A DNA stretch of 64,000 bases from Glaciecola nitratireducens FR1064 (GCF_000226565.1 NC_016041.1:1054001-1118000); one strand, 5' to 3'. Counted from the stretch's first letter, positions 16,672 to 28,875 are shown. The notes: a model not told the origin generated them from the letters alone. A program made the numbers and translations.

Positions 16672-17583
16672 GTGTATTTAAGCTATTTTGGGTTATCGGA
16701 CAACCCATTTTCAATTGCCCCTAACCCCGATTACCTCTTCATGAGCCCGCGACACCGCGAAGCACTGGCTCACCTAACGTTTGGTTTAAAGGAGTCGGGC
16801 GGTTTTGTAATGTTAACGGGTGAAGTAGGAACGGGAAAAACCACAGTATCGCGCAAACTGTTGCAAGATTTATCGGATGACACACAAACGGCAGTTATTT
16901 TAAATCCCACCTTGTCTGCCATAGAGTTATTAGCAACCGTTTGCGACGAGCTAGGCATTCGTTATGAAACGAACACTCATTCACTAAAAGTATTCACAGA
17001 TAAAATTTTAAATAAGCTCGCCGACAATCACGCTAACGGCATCAATACCGTGCTGATTATTGATGAAGCTCAGCATCTAATGCCAGAAGTATTGGAACAA
17101 CTGCGTTTGTTAACGAATTTAGAAACAACCCGAGAAAAGCTCTTAAAAGTTGTACTGATTGGTCAACCCGAGTTACAGCAGCTGTTGCGTCGCATTGAGC
17201 TTAGGCAATTAGCGCAGCGCGTGACTGCGCGCTATCATTTGTTGCCGTTGACAAAAGCAGAGGTTGCCTTGTACGTTGCTCACCGTCTTCAGGTCGCAAA
17301 TGGCAACCCAAGCATATTTACACCAACATCGTTAAGCAGCTTATTTCAAATCAGTGGCGGCATTCCTAGAGTGATCAATTTGCTTTGCGACCGGGCCATG
17401 ACTCTTGCTTATACTTTACAAAAACCTCTTATTACTCATCAACTAGTTACTGCAGCGAGTTATCAAGTACTTGGCGAAGATATTGTACAGCAGCGTCAAA
17501 AAGAGCTGTGGCAGCGTATTTTTGTAGGCAGTTTTGTTGCGTCCATTGTTGTTGGCTTGCTGGTGGGAGGACTGTATGCATAA
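16672..17583 (+). CDS. gspA: GspA/ExeA-like AAA ATPase of type II secretion, short form
   Basis: This 303-residue ATPase opens with the ExeA/MshM signature MYLSYFGLSDNPFSIAPNP. Walker A is GEVGTGKTT (about 50-58) and Walker B is VLIIDEAQ (about 127-134). The segment LESGGFV-like KESGGFVMLTGEVG is typical of ExeA. In Aeromonas, ExeA and ExeB work together to assemble the PulD/ExeD secretin through the cell wall. Here the chain ends right after a C-terminal hydrophobic segment (about 284-302), so the periplasmic peptidoglycan-binding part of full-length ExeA is missing. The gspB gene overlaps its 3' end, confirming the pairing. The start has a weak ribosome site but fits the family exactly. Confidence 0.87.
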   Translation: MYLSYFGLSDNPFSIAPNPDYLFMSPRHREALAHLTFGLKESGGFVMLTGEVGTGKTTVSRKLLQDLSDDTQTAVILNPTLSAIELLATVCDELGIRYETNTHSLKVFTDKILNKLADNHANGINTVLIIDEAQHLMPEVLEQLRLLTNLETTREKLLKVVLIGQPELQQLLRRIELRQLAQRVTARYHLLPLTKAEVALYVAHRLQVANGNPSIFTPTSLSSLFQISGGIPRVINLLCDRAMTLAYTLQKPLITHQLVTAASYQVLGEDIVQQRQKELWQRIFVGSFVASIVVGLLVGGLYA

Positions 17584-18760
17584 GGTGATTAATGTAAAAG
17601 ACTTACAGCCCGGTATGTTAGTTAGCAAAGTGATTAGTCAGCATGGTCCGGTTAAAATCCGCAAAATTGGCATGATCCGCAGCCCTGAAATGATCAAAGG
17701 CTTGACCGAAATGGGCGTGACTGAAGTTGAAGTTGATTTAAGCCAAAGTTTCGGTTTACAAGACGCCGATGAAGCTGAGATCTCAATTGAACCTTTAGAA
17801 AAAGAGGCAAAATTAACGCCGACTCAACAGCTTTTACAAAATGAAAGACAGTCTGCAAGGACCAGCAATGATACAAGTAAACAATACAATCGCTCCCTGT
17901 TTATGCCTTCTATGGATAGTTTGCCCTCGTCATGGGACTTATATGGTAAAAATATTGCGCTTTTGCTGCTGTTGGTTATTGGCGGTGTTTGTGTTGGTTG
18001 GAATATCGCTTCCATTCCTAAATGGTTGTCATTGTCTAAAAGCAAAGACTACGTGGTCATAGATTATCAGCCTGCCTATTCTGCTAGAAAGCGAGAGGAG
18101 CTGACTGTTGGCGAGAATAGTAGCAAGAATACCGATGGTCCCAACAATCTTGCTTCAACCGAGCAAGAGAAAAACGCAAAAGGAAGCACTGAAAAAGTGA
18201 GCCCAGGCAAAGAAACTTCCAAACAGAATCCTCAAGCTGTAGACAGCGCGAACAACTTTACATCTGAACAAGCAAATCAGCCGTCAAAGGAAGAAGTGGA
18301 GCCGCTTGTGTTAGGTTATCAACCCAAAGATGAAGCCCAGCAAGAGGCACTCGATCGTGTTGTTGAAAGTCAGAGTGAAACCATCTCAAATGAAGCTGAG
18401 GAAACGCAAACCGACGCGCGTATTTCGGCGGCGTTATTAAACAAAATTAATAAAGCGATTGCTGATTTAGACAATGACACAAACCTCGACTCCGGCAATC
18501 AACAAGCGACAAACTACGATGATTTACCAAGAATTGACCAGTTGTCCATTGCTATTCAAACCCAACTTCCAAGCATGGCGTTCAGCGCGCATATGTACTC
18601 TTCAGATAGGGACGGTCGCTGGGTTCGAGTTAATGGTAGAAGATTGGTTGAGGGCGACTTTATTGCCGAAGGGCTGCAGTTGGTTAACATAGAGCCTCAA
18701 AAGGTTATCTTATCTTTTAAAGACGAAATTTTTACGATGAATGCATTGTCTGATTGGTAG
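17576..18760 (+). CDS. gspB: GspB type II secretion assembly protein with an N-terminal DUF3391-like domain
   Basis: This 394-residue protein has three parts. Residues 1-62 resemble the N-terminal domain of the HD-GYP-like protein encoded at 20267-21574 (about one third identical by eye, with shared GMxV, VxI, EVEVD). A single membrane helix lies at about 125-145. After a long Ser/Asn/Glu-rich periplasmic linker comes the GspB C-terminal domain at about 315-394 (QLPSMAFSAHMYSSDRDGRWVRVNGRRLVEGD). ExeB/GspB works with GspA in secretin assembly. The ATG at 17576, with GGGAGG upstream, overlaps the end of gspA by 8 bases. The cytoplasmic DUF3391-type domain is unusual for this family. Confidence 0.87.
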   Translation: MHKVINVKDLQPGMLVSKVISQHGPVKIRKIGMIRSPEMIKGLTEMGVTEVEVDLSQSFGLQDADEAEISIEPLEKEAKLTPTQQLLQNERQSARTSNDTSKQYNRSLFMPSMDSLPSSWDLYGKNIALLLLLVIGGVCVGWNIASIPKWLSLSKSKDYVVIDYQPAYSARKREELTVGENSSKNTDGPNNLASTEQEKNAKGSTEKVSPGKETSKQNPQAVDSANNFTSEQANQPSKEEVEPLVLGYQPKDEAQQEALDRVVESQSETISNEAEETQTDARISAALLNKINKAIADLDNDTNLDSGNQQATNYDDLPRIDQLSIAIQTQLPSMAFSAHMYSSDRDGRWVRVNGRRLVEGDFIAEGLQLVNIEPQKVILSFKDEIFTMNALSDW

Positions 18761-18896
18761 GGAAACTAGATTCATGTTGCCGACCTTAGGAATTGGCGTG
18801 AGTTTATTCTAACTCCAAATTTGTACTTGATAAGAATATGACAGAAAGTCTTTTTTAGGGTGCACCGGCACCGCAAAGTGTAAAAGGATAAGATAA

Positions 18897-19343
18897 ATGA
18901 GTAAGAAAATGCTAGTCCCATTATTCAGTTTTATTTTCTTGGCAGGATGTGCGGGCAGCGGGCCCAAATTAGGCGTCACTGATGGACAATTAACACCTTG
19001 TCCAATTACGCCGAACTGTGTCAACAGTCAAGCCACTGGTAAACTAGACTCTGTAGAGCCTCTTTATTTTACCGGCACACAAAAAGACGCGAAGGAACGC
19101 CTTATTAAAGTACTGAAAGAGATGGAGCGAACCGAAGTTACAGTAGATCAGGAAGATTATATTCGAGCCGAGTCCACCTCAGCAATCTTTGGATTTGTCG
19201 ATGATGTTGAGTTTTATTTCCCATCAGAAGAGACTGGAAAAATAGTCATTCAGACCCGTTCAGCTTCTCGTCTTGGACTTTCAGACCTTGGCGTTAATAG
19301 AAGACGAATAGAAGAAATTCGTGATAAATTTAACGCAAACTAG
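18897..19343 (+). CDS. DUF1499 family lipoprotein
   Basis: This 148-residue protein has a lipoprotein signal peptide with lipobox LAGC (Cys18). The DUF1499 pattern is clear: CPITPNCVNSQA near the N-terminus, then YIRAESTSAIFGFVDDVEFYF and IVIQTRSASRLGLSDLGVNRRRIEEI. The biochemical function of DUF1499 is not known. AAAAGGA lies 8 bases before the ATG. Its last 14 bases overlap the 3' end of the convergent gene on the minus strand. Confidence 0.87.
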   Translation: MSKKMLVPLFSFIFLAGCAGSGPKLGVTDGQLTPCPITPNCVNSQATGKLDSVEPLYFTGTQKDAKERLIKVLKEMERTEVTVDQEDYIRAESTSAIFGFVDDVEFYFPSEETGKIVIQTRSASRLGLSDLGVNRRRIEEIRDKFNAN

Positions 19344-20139
19344 TATTACTATATGTATCACAGCGTTTGCGCCAGCCTGCTAGCCAATTTTGTTCAATGT
19401 GCTTTTGCGGTGAGTTTTTTACACGCCGAGTTAGCATTGCATCGCACGCTTGGGTAAACGCCAAGTGCTGGTTTTGACTATCTAGCTGCATGTTGAGTAG
19501 TACCTGCAGCAAGCCCCAACCTTGGTTGTTGTATTTTTCGGTTTCAGCAATACCTTCTCCCTTAAAGTTAACGTAATCAATCAAGGAGTACATGCCTAAT
19601 TCGGTGGCGGCGAGTGCTTTAAATCGTGAAGAAACGAGGCTTTGAGTTTCCGCATTATCGACTTCAGCTAACATCAGAGGTAAAGAACGGCGCATCCGTT
19701 GATGGATAAAAGCAACCTGATGTTTAAACGTAGAGCCTAGTAAACTTCTTAGTTCTTGCATTTGCAGACTATCTTTTGCATCAGTAAACTCTTGCTTAGT
19801 TTTCCAGGGGCAATATTGCGTTTGCTGCAACCAATTAGGAATCGGGACGTTTTGTGCTTGTAAATATTGCAGCAAGCTTGGAAACGTTTCGGTAAATGGG
19901 CTAATCATATCTTTTGGAAACCAAATAAAGTGGCCTAAGCCCAAACTCGAAAATGCTTCGCCATTATTCCAAGCGATTAAATGTTCAGGGTTGCTGCCGG
20001 TTTCATTTTGATAAATCTTTTCACCTATGGATTGCAGTTGCGCTGCGTTTAGGCCTGGGATGTCGTCATTAGCAAGTGCTATCGGCAGGTTTATGCAAGA
20101 CAAGACCAGAATGAAAATTAGATAATTGATGCGGTTCAT
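19330..20139 (-). CDS. Exported protein of unknown function
   Basis: This gene encodes 269 residues from ATG 20139; a longer frame begins at 20196, but the signal peptide (NRINYLIFILVLSCINLPIALAN) starts at the internal Met. The mature protein has motifs such as IGEKIYQNETGSNPEHLIAWNNGEAFSSLGLGHFIWFP and NNQGWGLLQVLLNM. I have the impression of a conserved family in marine gammaproteobacteria, and the GLGHFIWF and GWGLLQVL patterns hint at a lysozyme-like fold. I cannot support an enzymatic call. It probably acts in the periplasm. Confidence 0.7.
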   Translation of the reverse strand: MNRINYLIFILVLSCINLPIALANDDIPGLNAAQLQSIGEKIYQNETGSNPEHLIAWNNGEAFSSLGLGHFIWFPKDMISPFTETFPSLLQYLQAQNVPIPNWLQQTQYCPWKTKQEFTDAKDSLQMQELRSLLGSTFKHQVAFIHQRMRRSLPLMLAEVDNAETQSLVSSRFKALAATELGMYSLIDYVNFKGEGIAETEKYNNQGWGLLQVLLNMQLDSQNQHLAFTQACDAMLTRRVKNSPQKHIEQNWLAGWRKRCDTYSNTSLR

Positions 20140-20266
20140 TATTCTACGGTGTGTTTGTGGATTTACAGTATTTGACTTTAACTTTGTGTGTGACATGTAG
20201 CAAGGCGTTTACTCTAAAAAAAACCAAGGGTTATAGCCTTAAACGCCTGCTTACCGCTTGTTGATA

Positions 20267-21574
20267 TTAACCGGATAAAAACACTTTCTTAAAGAATTTT
20301 CCCAAATTCATACTAAATTCTTCAGGTCTTACGCCGGTTACAATGTGATCATCGGCTTCTAGCAGATCAACCCGCTGCACATCGGTGTGTAGTTGCGTTT
20401 GTAAACTGTAAAAAATCATCACTACAGGATCGAGCGGATGTTGACGATTACGCTTACTCACAATGCCGAGGTTTTTACTGTGCAGTTCAACTAAGGAGCC
20501 AACAGGATGCAGCCCAATTGCGTTAATAAACTCTATAACTAGGTCGCGGTCTAGCGTTTCATCGCGCTCTAATTCTTGCAGAGCAGCTGTTGCGCTTACA
20601 GAGCGTCGGTGATGACGATTCGATATCATCGCGTCGTAACAGTCGACGATGGCGGCCATTTGAGAATAAACGCTAATTTCTGATGCCGTTTTCGCATTGG
20701 GATAGCCACTGCCGTTTATTCGCTCATGATGATTGGCAATCACATCTAACACAATAGGTTGTGGGTCAGCTAAGCCTTCAGCTATCTCGACACCAATATC
20801 GACATGCGTTTTCATCTTCGCCCACTCGGCCTCATTTAGTTTGCTTGTTTTTGCGACGAGTTCACGGGGTAGGGAGGCCATGCCGACATCCATAAGTAAG
20901 CCAGCGTTGGTTAAATCTTCAACTTCTGCCTCAGACATATTCTTGGCGCGAGCAAACATAGCGAGCAAAATGGCACAGTTGATAGCATGTTCTACTAAAT
21001 ACTCATTGGAGTCTTTCAGCATTAATAAACAGGAGAGTGCATCGGTGTTGTCGAATACAGACTCAATGATATGTTGCGACAGGTTATTTAAATCATCGAT
21101 ATTTGGTGTTGAACCTGACCGTAATTGACTGAGAAAACTTTTTTGTACATTCTTCGCTTGAGAATAGAGCTTATCAGCTTCCTCTAATGCCTCTTGATGC
21201 CGAGCTGCTTTGATAGCGTTTGTTGAGCTAGACTCTTCTATCTGCGCTATTTTTATGGAATTTCGCATTGGCACGCTTGAGCTTAGAGTGTCACTCTGTA
21301 ACTGTCCGATATCAGCAGCAGAACTGCTCTCTGCGTTATTATCGCTATCAAGCAATTGCTCTGATCTAGGGTTGTTTTTAGTGGCACTCTCTGGGAGTCG
21401 GCTTTTAGCAAAGTCGACTTCAATTTCTAATATGCCTTTGCTTTTCAGCGCATCCAAAATCGATTGAGTTTTAACCAATCCTCTACTTTTTATGCGAACG
21501 TTGCCTTTTTGCTTGACCACGTTCTCAACATACATACCTATGGTGAGCTCAGAAATGGAAATGGATTTAATCAT
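20267..21574 (-). CDS. DUF3391 plus HD-GYP-type protein with altered HD residues
   Basis: This 435-residue cytoplasmic protein begins with a DUF3391 domain (1-60, ISELTIGMYVENVV). A Ser/Asn-rich linker follows, then an HD-GYP domain from about 160. HD-GYP proteins degrade cyclic di-GMP. Visible are His196, His257, HHExxNGSGYP (282-292) and Asp311. At the central HDxGK motif the sequence is MDVGM: Met228-Asp229 replaces His-Asp and Met232 replaces Lys. A metal ligand is therefore lost and activity is doubtful; it may be a c-di-GMP binding or scaffolding protein. It lies just upstream, in transcript direction, of nothing but the leu operon end. Confidence 0.87.
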   Translation of the reverse strand: MIKSISISELTIGMYVENVVKQKGNVRIKSRGLVKTQSILDALKSKGILEIEVDFAKSRLPESATKNNPRSEQLLDSDNNAESSSAADIGQLQSDTLSSSVPMRNSIKIAQIEESSSTNAIKAARHQEALEEADKLYSQAKNVQKSFLSQLRSGSTPNIDDLNNLSQHIIESVFDNTDALSCLLMLKDSNEYLVEHAINCAILLAMFARAKNMSEAEVEDLTNAGLLMDVGMASLPRELVAKTSKLNEAEWAKMKTHVDIGVEIAEGLADPQPIVLDVIANHHERINGSGYPNAKTASEISVYSQMAAIVDCYDAMISNRHHRRSVSATAALQELERDETLDRDLVIEFINAIGLHPVGSLVELHSKNLGIVSKRNRQHPLDPVVMIFYSLQTQLHTDVQRVDLLEADDHIVTGVRPEEFSMNLGKFFKKVFLSG

Positions 21575-21600
21575 AAATTGTATAGTCCCTTATGCTATTG

Positions 21601-22200
21601 CTATAACCAAGCGAGACGTTTCTCCTCGAATGCACTTATACTGCTATCAAACTCGAGTGTTTGCCCGATTGCGTCTAATCCTTTAAGCATATTTTGTTTG
21701 TGGTGCTCAGCAATGTCAAATTTATAAGTGCTGTTGCCAACGTTCAATGTTTGATTCTTGAGGTCAACATGAAAGCTAATGTCTGGGTCATTTGCCACAT
21801 GCGCGAACAATTCGTCCATTTGTTTACTTGGCAGTGCGATAGGAAGAAATTGATTGTTAATACAGTTACCATAAAAAATATCGGCAAAACTTGTCGCAAT
21901 GACACATGCAAAGCCAAAATCTGCCAGAGCCCATGGAGCATGTTCTCGACTTGAACCGCAGCCAAAGTTCTCGCGAGACAACAAAATTTTAGCTCCTTGA
22001 TGTTCCGGTTTATTCAACTCAAATTCAGGGTTCAACTCTTGCTCATGCAAGTCTAAATAACGCCAGTCATGAAACAGGTGCACACCATAGCCTGCGCGCG
22101 TCACGCCGGTTAAAAACTGTTTTGGGATTATTTGGTCAGTATCAATGTTGGCTTGATCTAATGGAGCGGCCTTACCTGTTAACTCTGTAAATCCTGTCAT
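21601..22200 (-). CDS. leuD: 3-isopropylmalate dehydratase small subunit
   Basis: This 199-residue subunit forms isopropylmalate isomerase with LeuC, the second step of leucine synthesis. The family motifs are [26 protein letters not shown] and [18 protein letters not shown] longer frame starts at 22230, but the internal ATG at 22200 has GGAG at proper distance and matches the usual MTGFTELTG-like N-terminus. It starts one base after the leuC stop and ends the leuABCD unit. Confidence 0.96.
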   Translation of the reverse strand: MTGFTELTGKAAPLDQANIDTDQIIPKQFLTGVTRAGYGVHLFHDWRYLDLHEQELNPEFELNKPEHQGAKILLSRENFGCGSSREHAPWALADFGFACVIATSFADIFYGNCINNQFLPIALPSKQMDELFAHVANDPDISFHVDLKNQTLNVGNSTYKFDIAEHHKQNMLKGLDAIGQTLEFDSSISAFEEKRLAWL

Positions 22201-22201
22201 A

Positions 22202-23602
22202 TTATTCTCCAAACTGCCTTGAATCAGCAAAATTGCCGGTTAAAGCTGCGGCAACAGCCATTTCGGGGCTTACTAAATGAGTTCTTGAACCACGACCTTG
22301 ACGACCTTCAAAATTTCGATTGCTGGTAGAGGCGCAGCGGTCACCTGCCTGCAGAATATCGTCGTTCATGCCTAAGCACATTGAACAACCTGGCAGTCTC
22401 CACTCAAAGCCCGCTTCTTTGAATATGACATCCAAGGCCTCTTGTTCCGCTAGTTCTTTCACCGCAACAGAGCCAGGAACTACAATAGCGGTAACGTTAC
22501 TTTTCACTTTGCCTGTTGCAGCTATTTTGGCTGCCGCCCTTAAGTCTTCAATACGACTATTAGTGCAAGAACCAATGAAAACGTGAGATACGTTAACCTT
22601 GTCCCATGTTTGTCCAGCTTCTAAGCCCATATACTTGAGTGCCTTTTTAGCGGACTCTTTTTCTATAGGATCATCAAAATCATCAGGGGATGGAATCGCT
22701 TGGTTTACGCCAATTACTTGCCCTGGATTAGTGCCCCAGGTAATTTGTGGTTGAATTTCCTTCGCCTGCAGGGTAACAACAGTATCGAAAGTGGCATCCG
22801 CATCTGTCGTTAATGATTGCCAATAGCTAACTGCATCATCCCAATGTTTTCCCGTTGGGGAGAATTCTTTTCCGTTGAGATAATCGATAGTTTTTTGATC
22901 GGGTGCAATTAAGCCTGCTTTTGCACCAGCTTCAATGCTCATGTTGCAGATGGTCATGCGCTGTTCCATCGATAATTCGCGGATCGCTTCACCACAATAC
23001 TCAATAACATAGCCAGTAGCACCCGCGTGACCTATTTCGCCGATAATGGCCAGGATGATATCTTTTGCTGTAACACCTGTAGGTAGCTTGCCTGCTACCT
23101 CAACTTTCATGCTTTTGCCTTTACTTTGTTTTAAAGTCTGAGTTGCGAGAACATGTTCAACTTGTGAAGTACCTATACCAAAGGCGAGTGCGCCAAATGC
23201 TCCATGCGTAGCCGTGTGGCTGTCGCCACAAACAACGGTCATACCAGGTTGGATGAGACCCAACTGAGGACCAATTACATGCACGATGCCTTGGTTTTTA
23301 TGACCAACAGGATACAGCTGTATGTTGTGCTGTTCACAGTTTACAGCCAAGGTTTGCAGCTGTAATTTATTTTGTGGCCCGCACGCATCTAAAGCTAGTG
23401 AGCGCGTGGATATGCTGTGGTCCATGGTGCCAAAGGTGAGATCAGGCCGACGTACTTTGCGATCCTTCTCATTTAATCCGGCAAAGGCCTGAGGTGAAGT
23501 AACTTCGTGAATGAGGTGACGGTCAATATACAAAAGAGTGTCTTCACCTAACTGTTCAACGATATGTGCGTTCCAGACTTTGTCATAAAGGGTTTGAGCC
23601 AT
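22202..23602 (-). CDS. leuC: 3-isopropylmalate dehydratase large subunit
   Basis: This 466-residue aconitase-family enzyme converts 2- to 3-isopropylmalate. The [4Fe-4S] cluster cysteines are visible in FIGSCTNSR and [10 protein letters not shown]. The [12 protein letters not shown] and [31 protein letters not shown]-type region is complete. The length is that of E. coli LeuC (466). It lies 20 bases after leuB and is directly followed by leuD. Confidence 0.96.
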   Translation of the reverse strand: MAQTLYDKVWNAHIVEQLGEDTLLYIDRHLIHEVTSPQAFAGLNEKDRKVRRPDLTFGTMDHSISTRSLALDACGPQNKLQLQTLAVNCEQHNIQLYPVGHKNQGIVHVIGPQLGLIQPGMTVVCGDSHTATHGAFGALAFGIGTSQVEHVLATQTLKQSKGKSMKVEVAGKLPTGVTAKDIILAIIGEIGHAGATGYVIEYCGEAIRELSMEQRMTICNMSIEAGAKAGLIAPDQKTIDYLNGKEFSPTGKHWDDAVSYWQSLTTDADATFDTVVTLQAKEIQPQITWGTNPGQVIGVNQAIPSPDDFDDPIEKESAKKALKYMGLEAGQTWDKVNVSHVFIGSCTNSRIEDLRAAAKIAATGKVKSNVTAIVVPGSVAVKELAEQEALDVIFKEAGFEWRLPGCSMCLGMNDDILQAGDRCASTSNRNFEGRQGRGSRTHLVSPEMAVAAALTGNFADSRQFGE

Positions 23603-23622
23603 GATTTATCCTTCCCTTTAGT

Positions 23623-26290
<2,668 letters not shown>

Positions 26291-26384
26291 ACTAATTGCC
26301 TTTTTCATTTGACCGTTGTTTGCTATGGCGGGATGCGCACCGCTTCTGTTAGAACGTCATTCATATTTAATTTAGGTAGAAAAC

Positions 26385-26413
26385 AAAAAACCCGTGCTTG
26401 GCACGGGTTTTTT
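26385..26413 (-). terminator. leu operon attenuator terminator
   Basis: On the minus strand a perfect CCCGTGC/GCACGGG stem with a 3-base loop is followed by a run of six T. It lies between the leader peptide stop (26434) and leuA. The 3' arm GCACGGG also occurs at the very end of the leader peptide frame (26437-26443), so that copy can pair with the 5' arm and form an antiterminator instead. Confidence 0.92.
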
Positions 26414-26433
26414 ATGTGTTTTCGCAATAAAAC

Positions 26434-26517
26434 TTACCCGTGCAGTGAATTAGCCAAGAGTAATAGCAGCAGAATAGAAATCAAAGAATATCGATTATTT
26501 GATGATAAAATTTTCAT
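26434..26517 (-). CDS. leuL: leu operon leader peptide
   Basis: This is a 27-residue open frame upstream of the attenuator. It begins MKILSSNNRYSLISI and then has six consecutive leucine codons (residues 16-21, codons CTG CTG CTA TTA CTC TTG); a further leucine is at residue 25. A GGGGCGGAA ribosome site precedes the ATG. Ribosomes stalled at the leucine run leave the GCACGGG segment in codons 25-27 free to form the antiterminator. Ribosomes reaching the stop cover it and allow termination. This matches the established leucine attenuation model of enteric bacteria. Confidence 0.9.
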   Translation of the reverse strand: MKILSSNNRYSLISILLLLLLANSLHG

Positions 26518-26554
26518 TTCCGCCCCTGTTTAAAGAATTCTCTTTCGTCTCTTA

Positions 26555-26583
26555 ACTCTACTGCGCTAAACCAGTTGGGTCAA
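26555..26583 (-). promoter_or_regulatory. Probable leu operon promoter
   Basis: On the minus strand TTGACC (26583-26578) and TAGAGT (26560-26555) are separated by 17 bases, about 40 bases upstream of the leader peptide ATG. Assigned by eye. Confidence 0.5.
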
Positions 26584-26622
26584 CAGTTCAATTGAATAAA
26601 AGAATGCTTTTTCTCACCTAAG

Positions 26623-28875
26623 CTAACTAGCAGCGTCCTTAAGCTTTGCCTTCATTTCTCTGCGGCGAGCATGCAACAGCGGCTCAGTGTAACCAGATGG
26701 TTGTTCTTTGCCTAAGAAGATAAGGTCTTTAGCGGCTTGAAAACCGATTGAATTCGCTAAGTCTGGAAGCATCGGAATGTATTCTGCATCACTTTCATTT
26801 TGACTATCAACCAAAGCAGCCATTCGTTGCAAAGACTCATTTACTTGCTCCGCAGTTACAAGCCCGTGTTCAAGCCAGTTCGCAATATGCTGACTGCTAA
26901 TTCTCAACGTCGCTCTGTCTTCCATGAGGCCGACGCCATTAATATCGGGCACTTTAGAACAGCCAATGCCTTGATGTACCCAGCGCACAACGTAGCCTAA
27001 AATACCCTGAACATTATTGTCGAGTTCGTTAGTGACTTCTTGCGGACTTAGTTTTGCACCTTTTTCCATGAGCGGGATTTCTAGAATGGTATCGATATAA
27101 TCCAAATGGGCATTTTTATTATCGCTAAGTATATTTCTCTGCTGTTCAAAGACGTCAATTTGATGATAATGCAGCGCGTGCAAAGTTGCTGCCGTTGGAG
27201 ACGGAACCCAAGCGGTATTTGCGCCCGTTTTCGGATGCCCGATTTTGACCGCCATCATGTTAGCCATTTGATCAGGAATAGGCCACATGCCTTTACCAAT
27301 TTGCGCGCGACCAGATAGCCCAAAATTTAGCCCCGTAGCGACATTCGCTAATTCGTAGGCATTCAACCAAGGGCGCGTTTTTATTTCTGCTTTTGGTGCA
27401 AAAGCACCTTTCAGCATAGATGTATGAATTTCATCGCCAGTGCGATCTAAAAAGCCTGTGTTGATGAAAACCACTCGCTCGTTTGCAGCTTGAATACACG
27501 CACCTAAATTGAGGCTCGTTCTGCGTTCTTCATCCATAATGCCTATTTTTATCGTATTCTTTGCTAAACCAAGTACTTGTTCCACGCTGCTGAATAGTCG
27601 GTTTGTGAAGGCGACTTCATCAGGACCATGCATTTTTGGTTTTACGATATAAATACTGTTTTCTTTTGCATTTTTAAAAGGGCTATTATTAAGTAGGTCA
27701 TGCTTGGCGATAAGCGATGTAATCATCGCGTCCATTATCCCTTCTGGGATTTCTTCCCCTTCAAATAAAATCGCACTGTTTGTCATAAGATGCCCAACGT
27801 TGCGGATAAACATCAGACTTCTACCAGAAAGCGTAATCTTTTCATTTTGCAGAGAACGATACTCACGATCTGGGTTCATGCTGCGGGTAAAAGTTTTATC
27901 CCCTTTATCAAGCTGAATGCGTAAATTGCCTTGCATCAAGCCCAACCAGTTTTGATAAACTAAGGTCTTGTCCTCGGCATCAACTGCGGCAACACTGTCT
28001 TCACAGTCCATAATCGTGGTTATCGCTGCCTCAAGAACAATGTCTTTCATACCTGCGGGATCTGTTTTGCCAATGGGATGTGAATTATCAAACTGAATTT
28101 CAGCATGTAAGCCGTTATGACTTACTAGAATTGCTGTTGGGCTTTCTATTTCGCCCTGAAAACCAATTAGTTGAGACGGGTCTTGCAACGTTGTTTCGCT
28201 GCCATCAGCCAAGGTAATCGATAAACCAGCGTCACGTAGCTGATAGTCTTGACTCCCGACGTGGCTGCCTACATTTAAAGGGGCAATAGTATCCAAGTAT
28301 TCTCGTGCTTTTAGGATAACTTTATTACCACGGGCAGGGTTGTATGCCCCTTTAGCTTCGGCGCCACCTTCATCTGAAATAACGTCAGTGCCATAGAGTG
28401 CGTCGTATAAACTTCCCCAGCGGGCATTAACAGCATTCAATGCATATCTCGCGTTATTGATTGGGACAACAAGTTGCGGTCCTGCCATAGTCGCAATTTC
28501 GGCGTCTACGTTTTGAGTTTCAATTGATTTAGGAATCGGAGGTGCTTGCAAATAGCCTATTGTGCTTAAAAAGGATTTGTATTCATTTGCGGGAGCGTTT
28601 GCATCGACGCGGTGAAAGTCGTCAATTTGTTTTTGTAAAGTTTCACGTTCGTTCAATAGTGCTTTATTGAGTGGCATTAAGCTTTCGAGGACTTTTTCAA
28701 AGCCTTGCCAAAACGCGAGAGCGTCAGTTTGGGAATTTGGTAAGGCGCTAGACTCGATGAAATTGAGTAGTTCGCTGGCGACCGACAGTTTGCCTTTTGT
28801 TACGTATCTTTCTGCGCTGGCACTGATGCCATTTGCACCAGGTGAACTTGTTGTCTTTGTTGAAACCGTAGACAT
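26623..28875 (-). CDS. glcB: Malate synthase G
   Basis: This enzyme of about 750 residues condenses glyoxylate with acetyl-CoA to malate. It is the long monomeric G isoform: conserved GPQLVVPINNARYALNAVNARWGSLYDALYGTD, TIMDCEDSVAAVDAEDK, IGIMDEERRTSLNL and KGMWPIPDQMANMM. The start is set at ATG 28875. The frame extends to an ATG at 28881, but the GGAG at 28883-28886 is 7 bases from 28875 and only 1 from 28881. With isocitrate lyase nearby it completes the glyoxylate shunt, allowing growth on acetate or fatty acids. Confidence 0.96.
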   Translation of the reverse strand: MSTVSTKTTSSPGANGISASAERYVTKGKLSVASELLNFIESSALPNSQTDALAFWQGFEKVLESLMPLNKALLNERETLQKQIDDFHRVDANAPANEYKSFLSTIGYLQAPPIPKSIETQNVDAEIATMAGPQLVVPINNARYALNAVNARWGSLYDALYGTDVISDEGGAEAKGAYNPARGNKVILKAREYLDTIAPLNVGSHVGSQDYQLRDAGLSITLADGSETTLQDPSQLIGFQGEIESPTAILVSHNGLHAEIQFDNSHPIGKTDPAGMKDIVLEAAITTIMDCEDSVAAVDAEDKTLVYQNWLGLMQGNLRIQLDKGDKTFTRSMNPDREYRSLQNEKITLSGRSLMFIRNVGHLMTNSAILFEGEEIPEGIMDAMITSLIAKHDLLNNSPFKNAKENSIYIVKPKMHGPDEVAFTNRLFSSVEQVLGLAKNTIKIGIMDEERRTSLNLGACIQAANERVVFINTGFLDRTGDEIHTSMLKGAFAPKAEIKTRPWLNAYELANVATGLNFGLSGRAQIGKGMWPIPDQMANMMAVKIGHPKTGANTAWVPSPTAATLHALHYHQIDVFEQQRNILSDNKNAHLDYIDTILEIPLMEKGAKLSPQEVTNELDNNVQGILGYVVRWVHQGIGCSKVPDINGVGLMEDRATLRISSQHIANWLEHGLVTAEQVNESLQRMAALVDSQNESDAEYIPMLPDLANSIGFQAAKDLIFLGKEQPSGYTEPLLHARRREMKAKLKDAAS

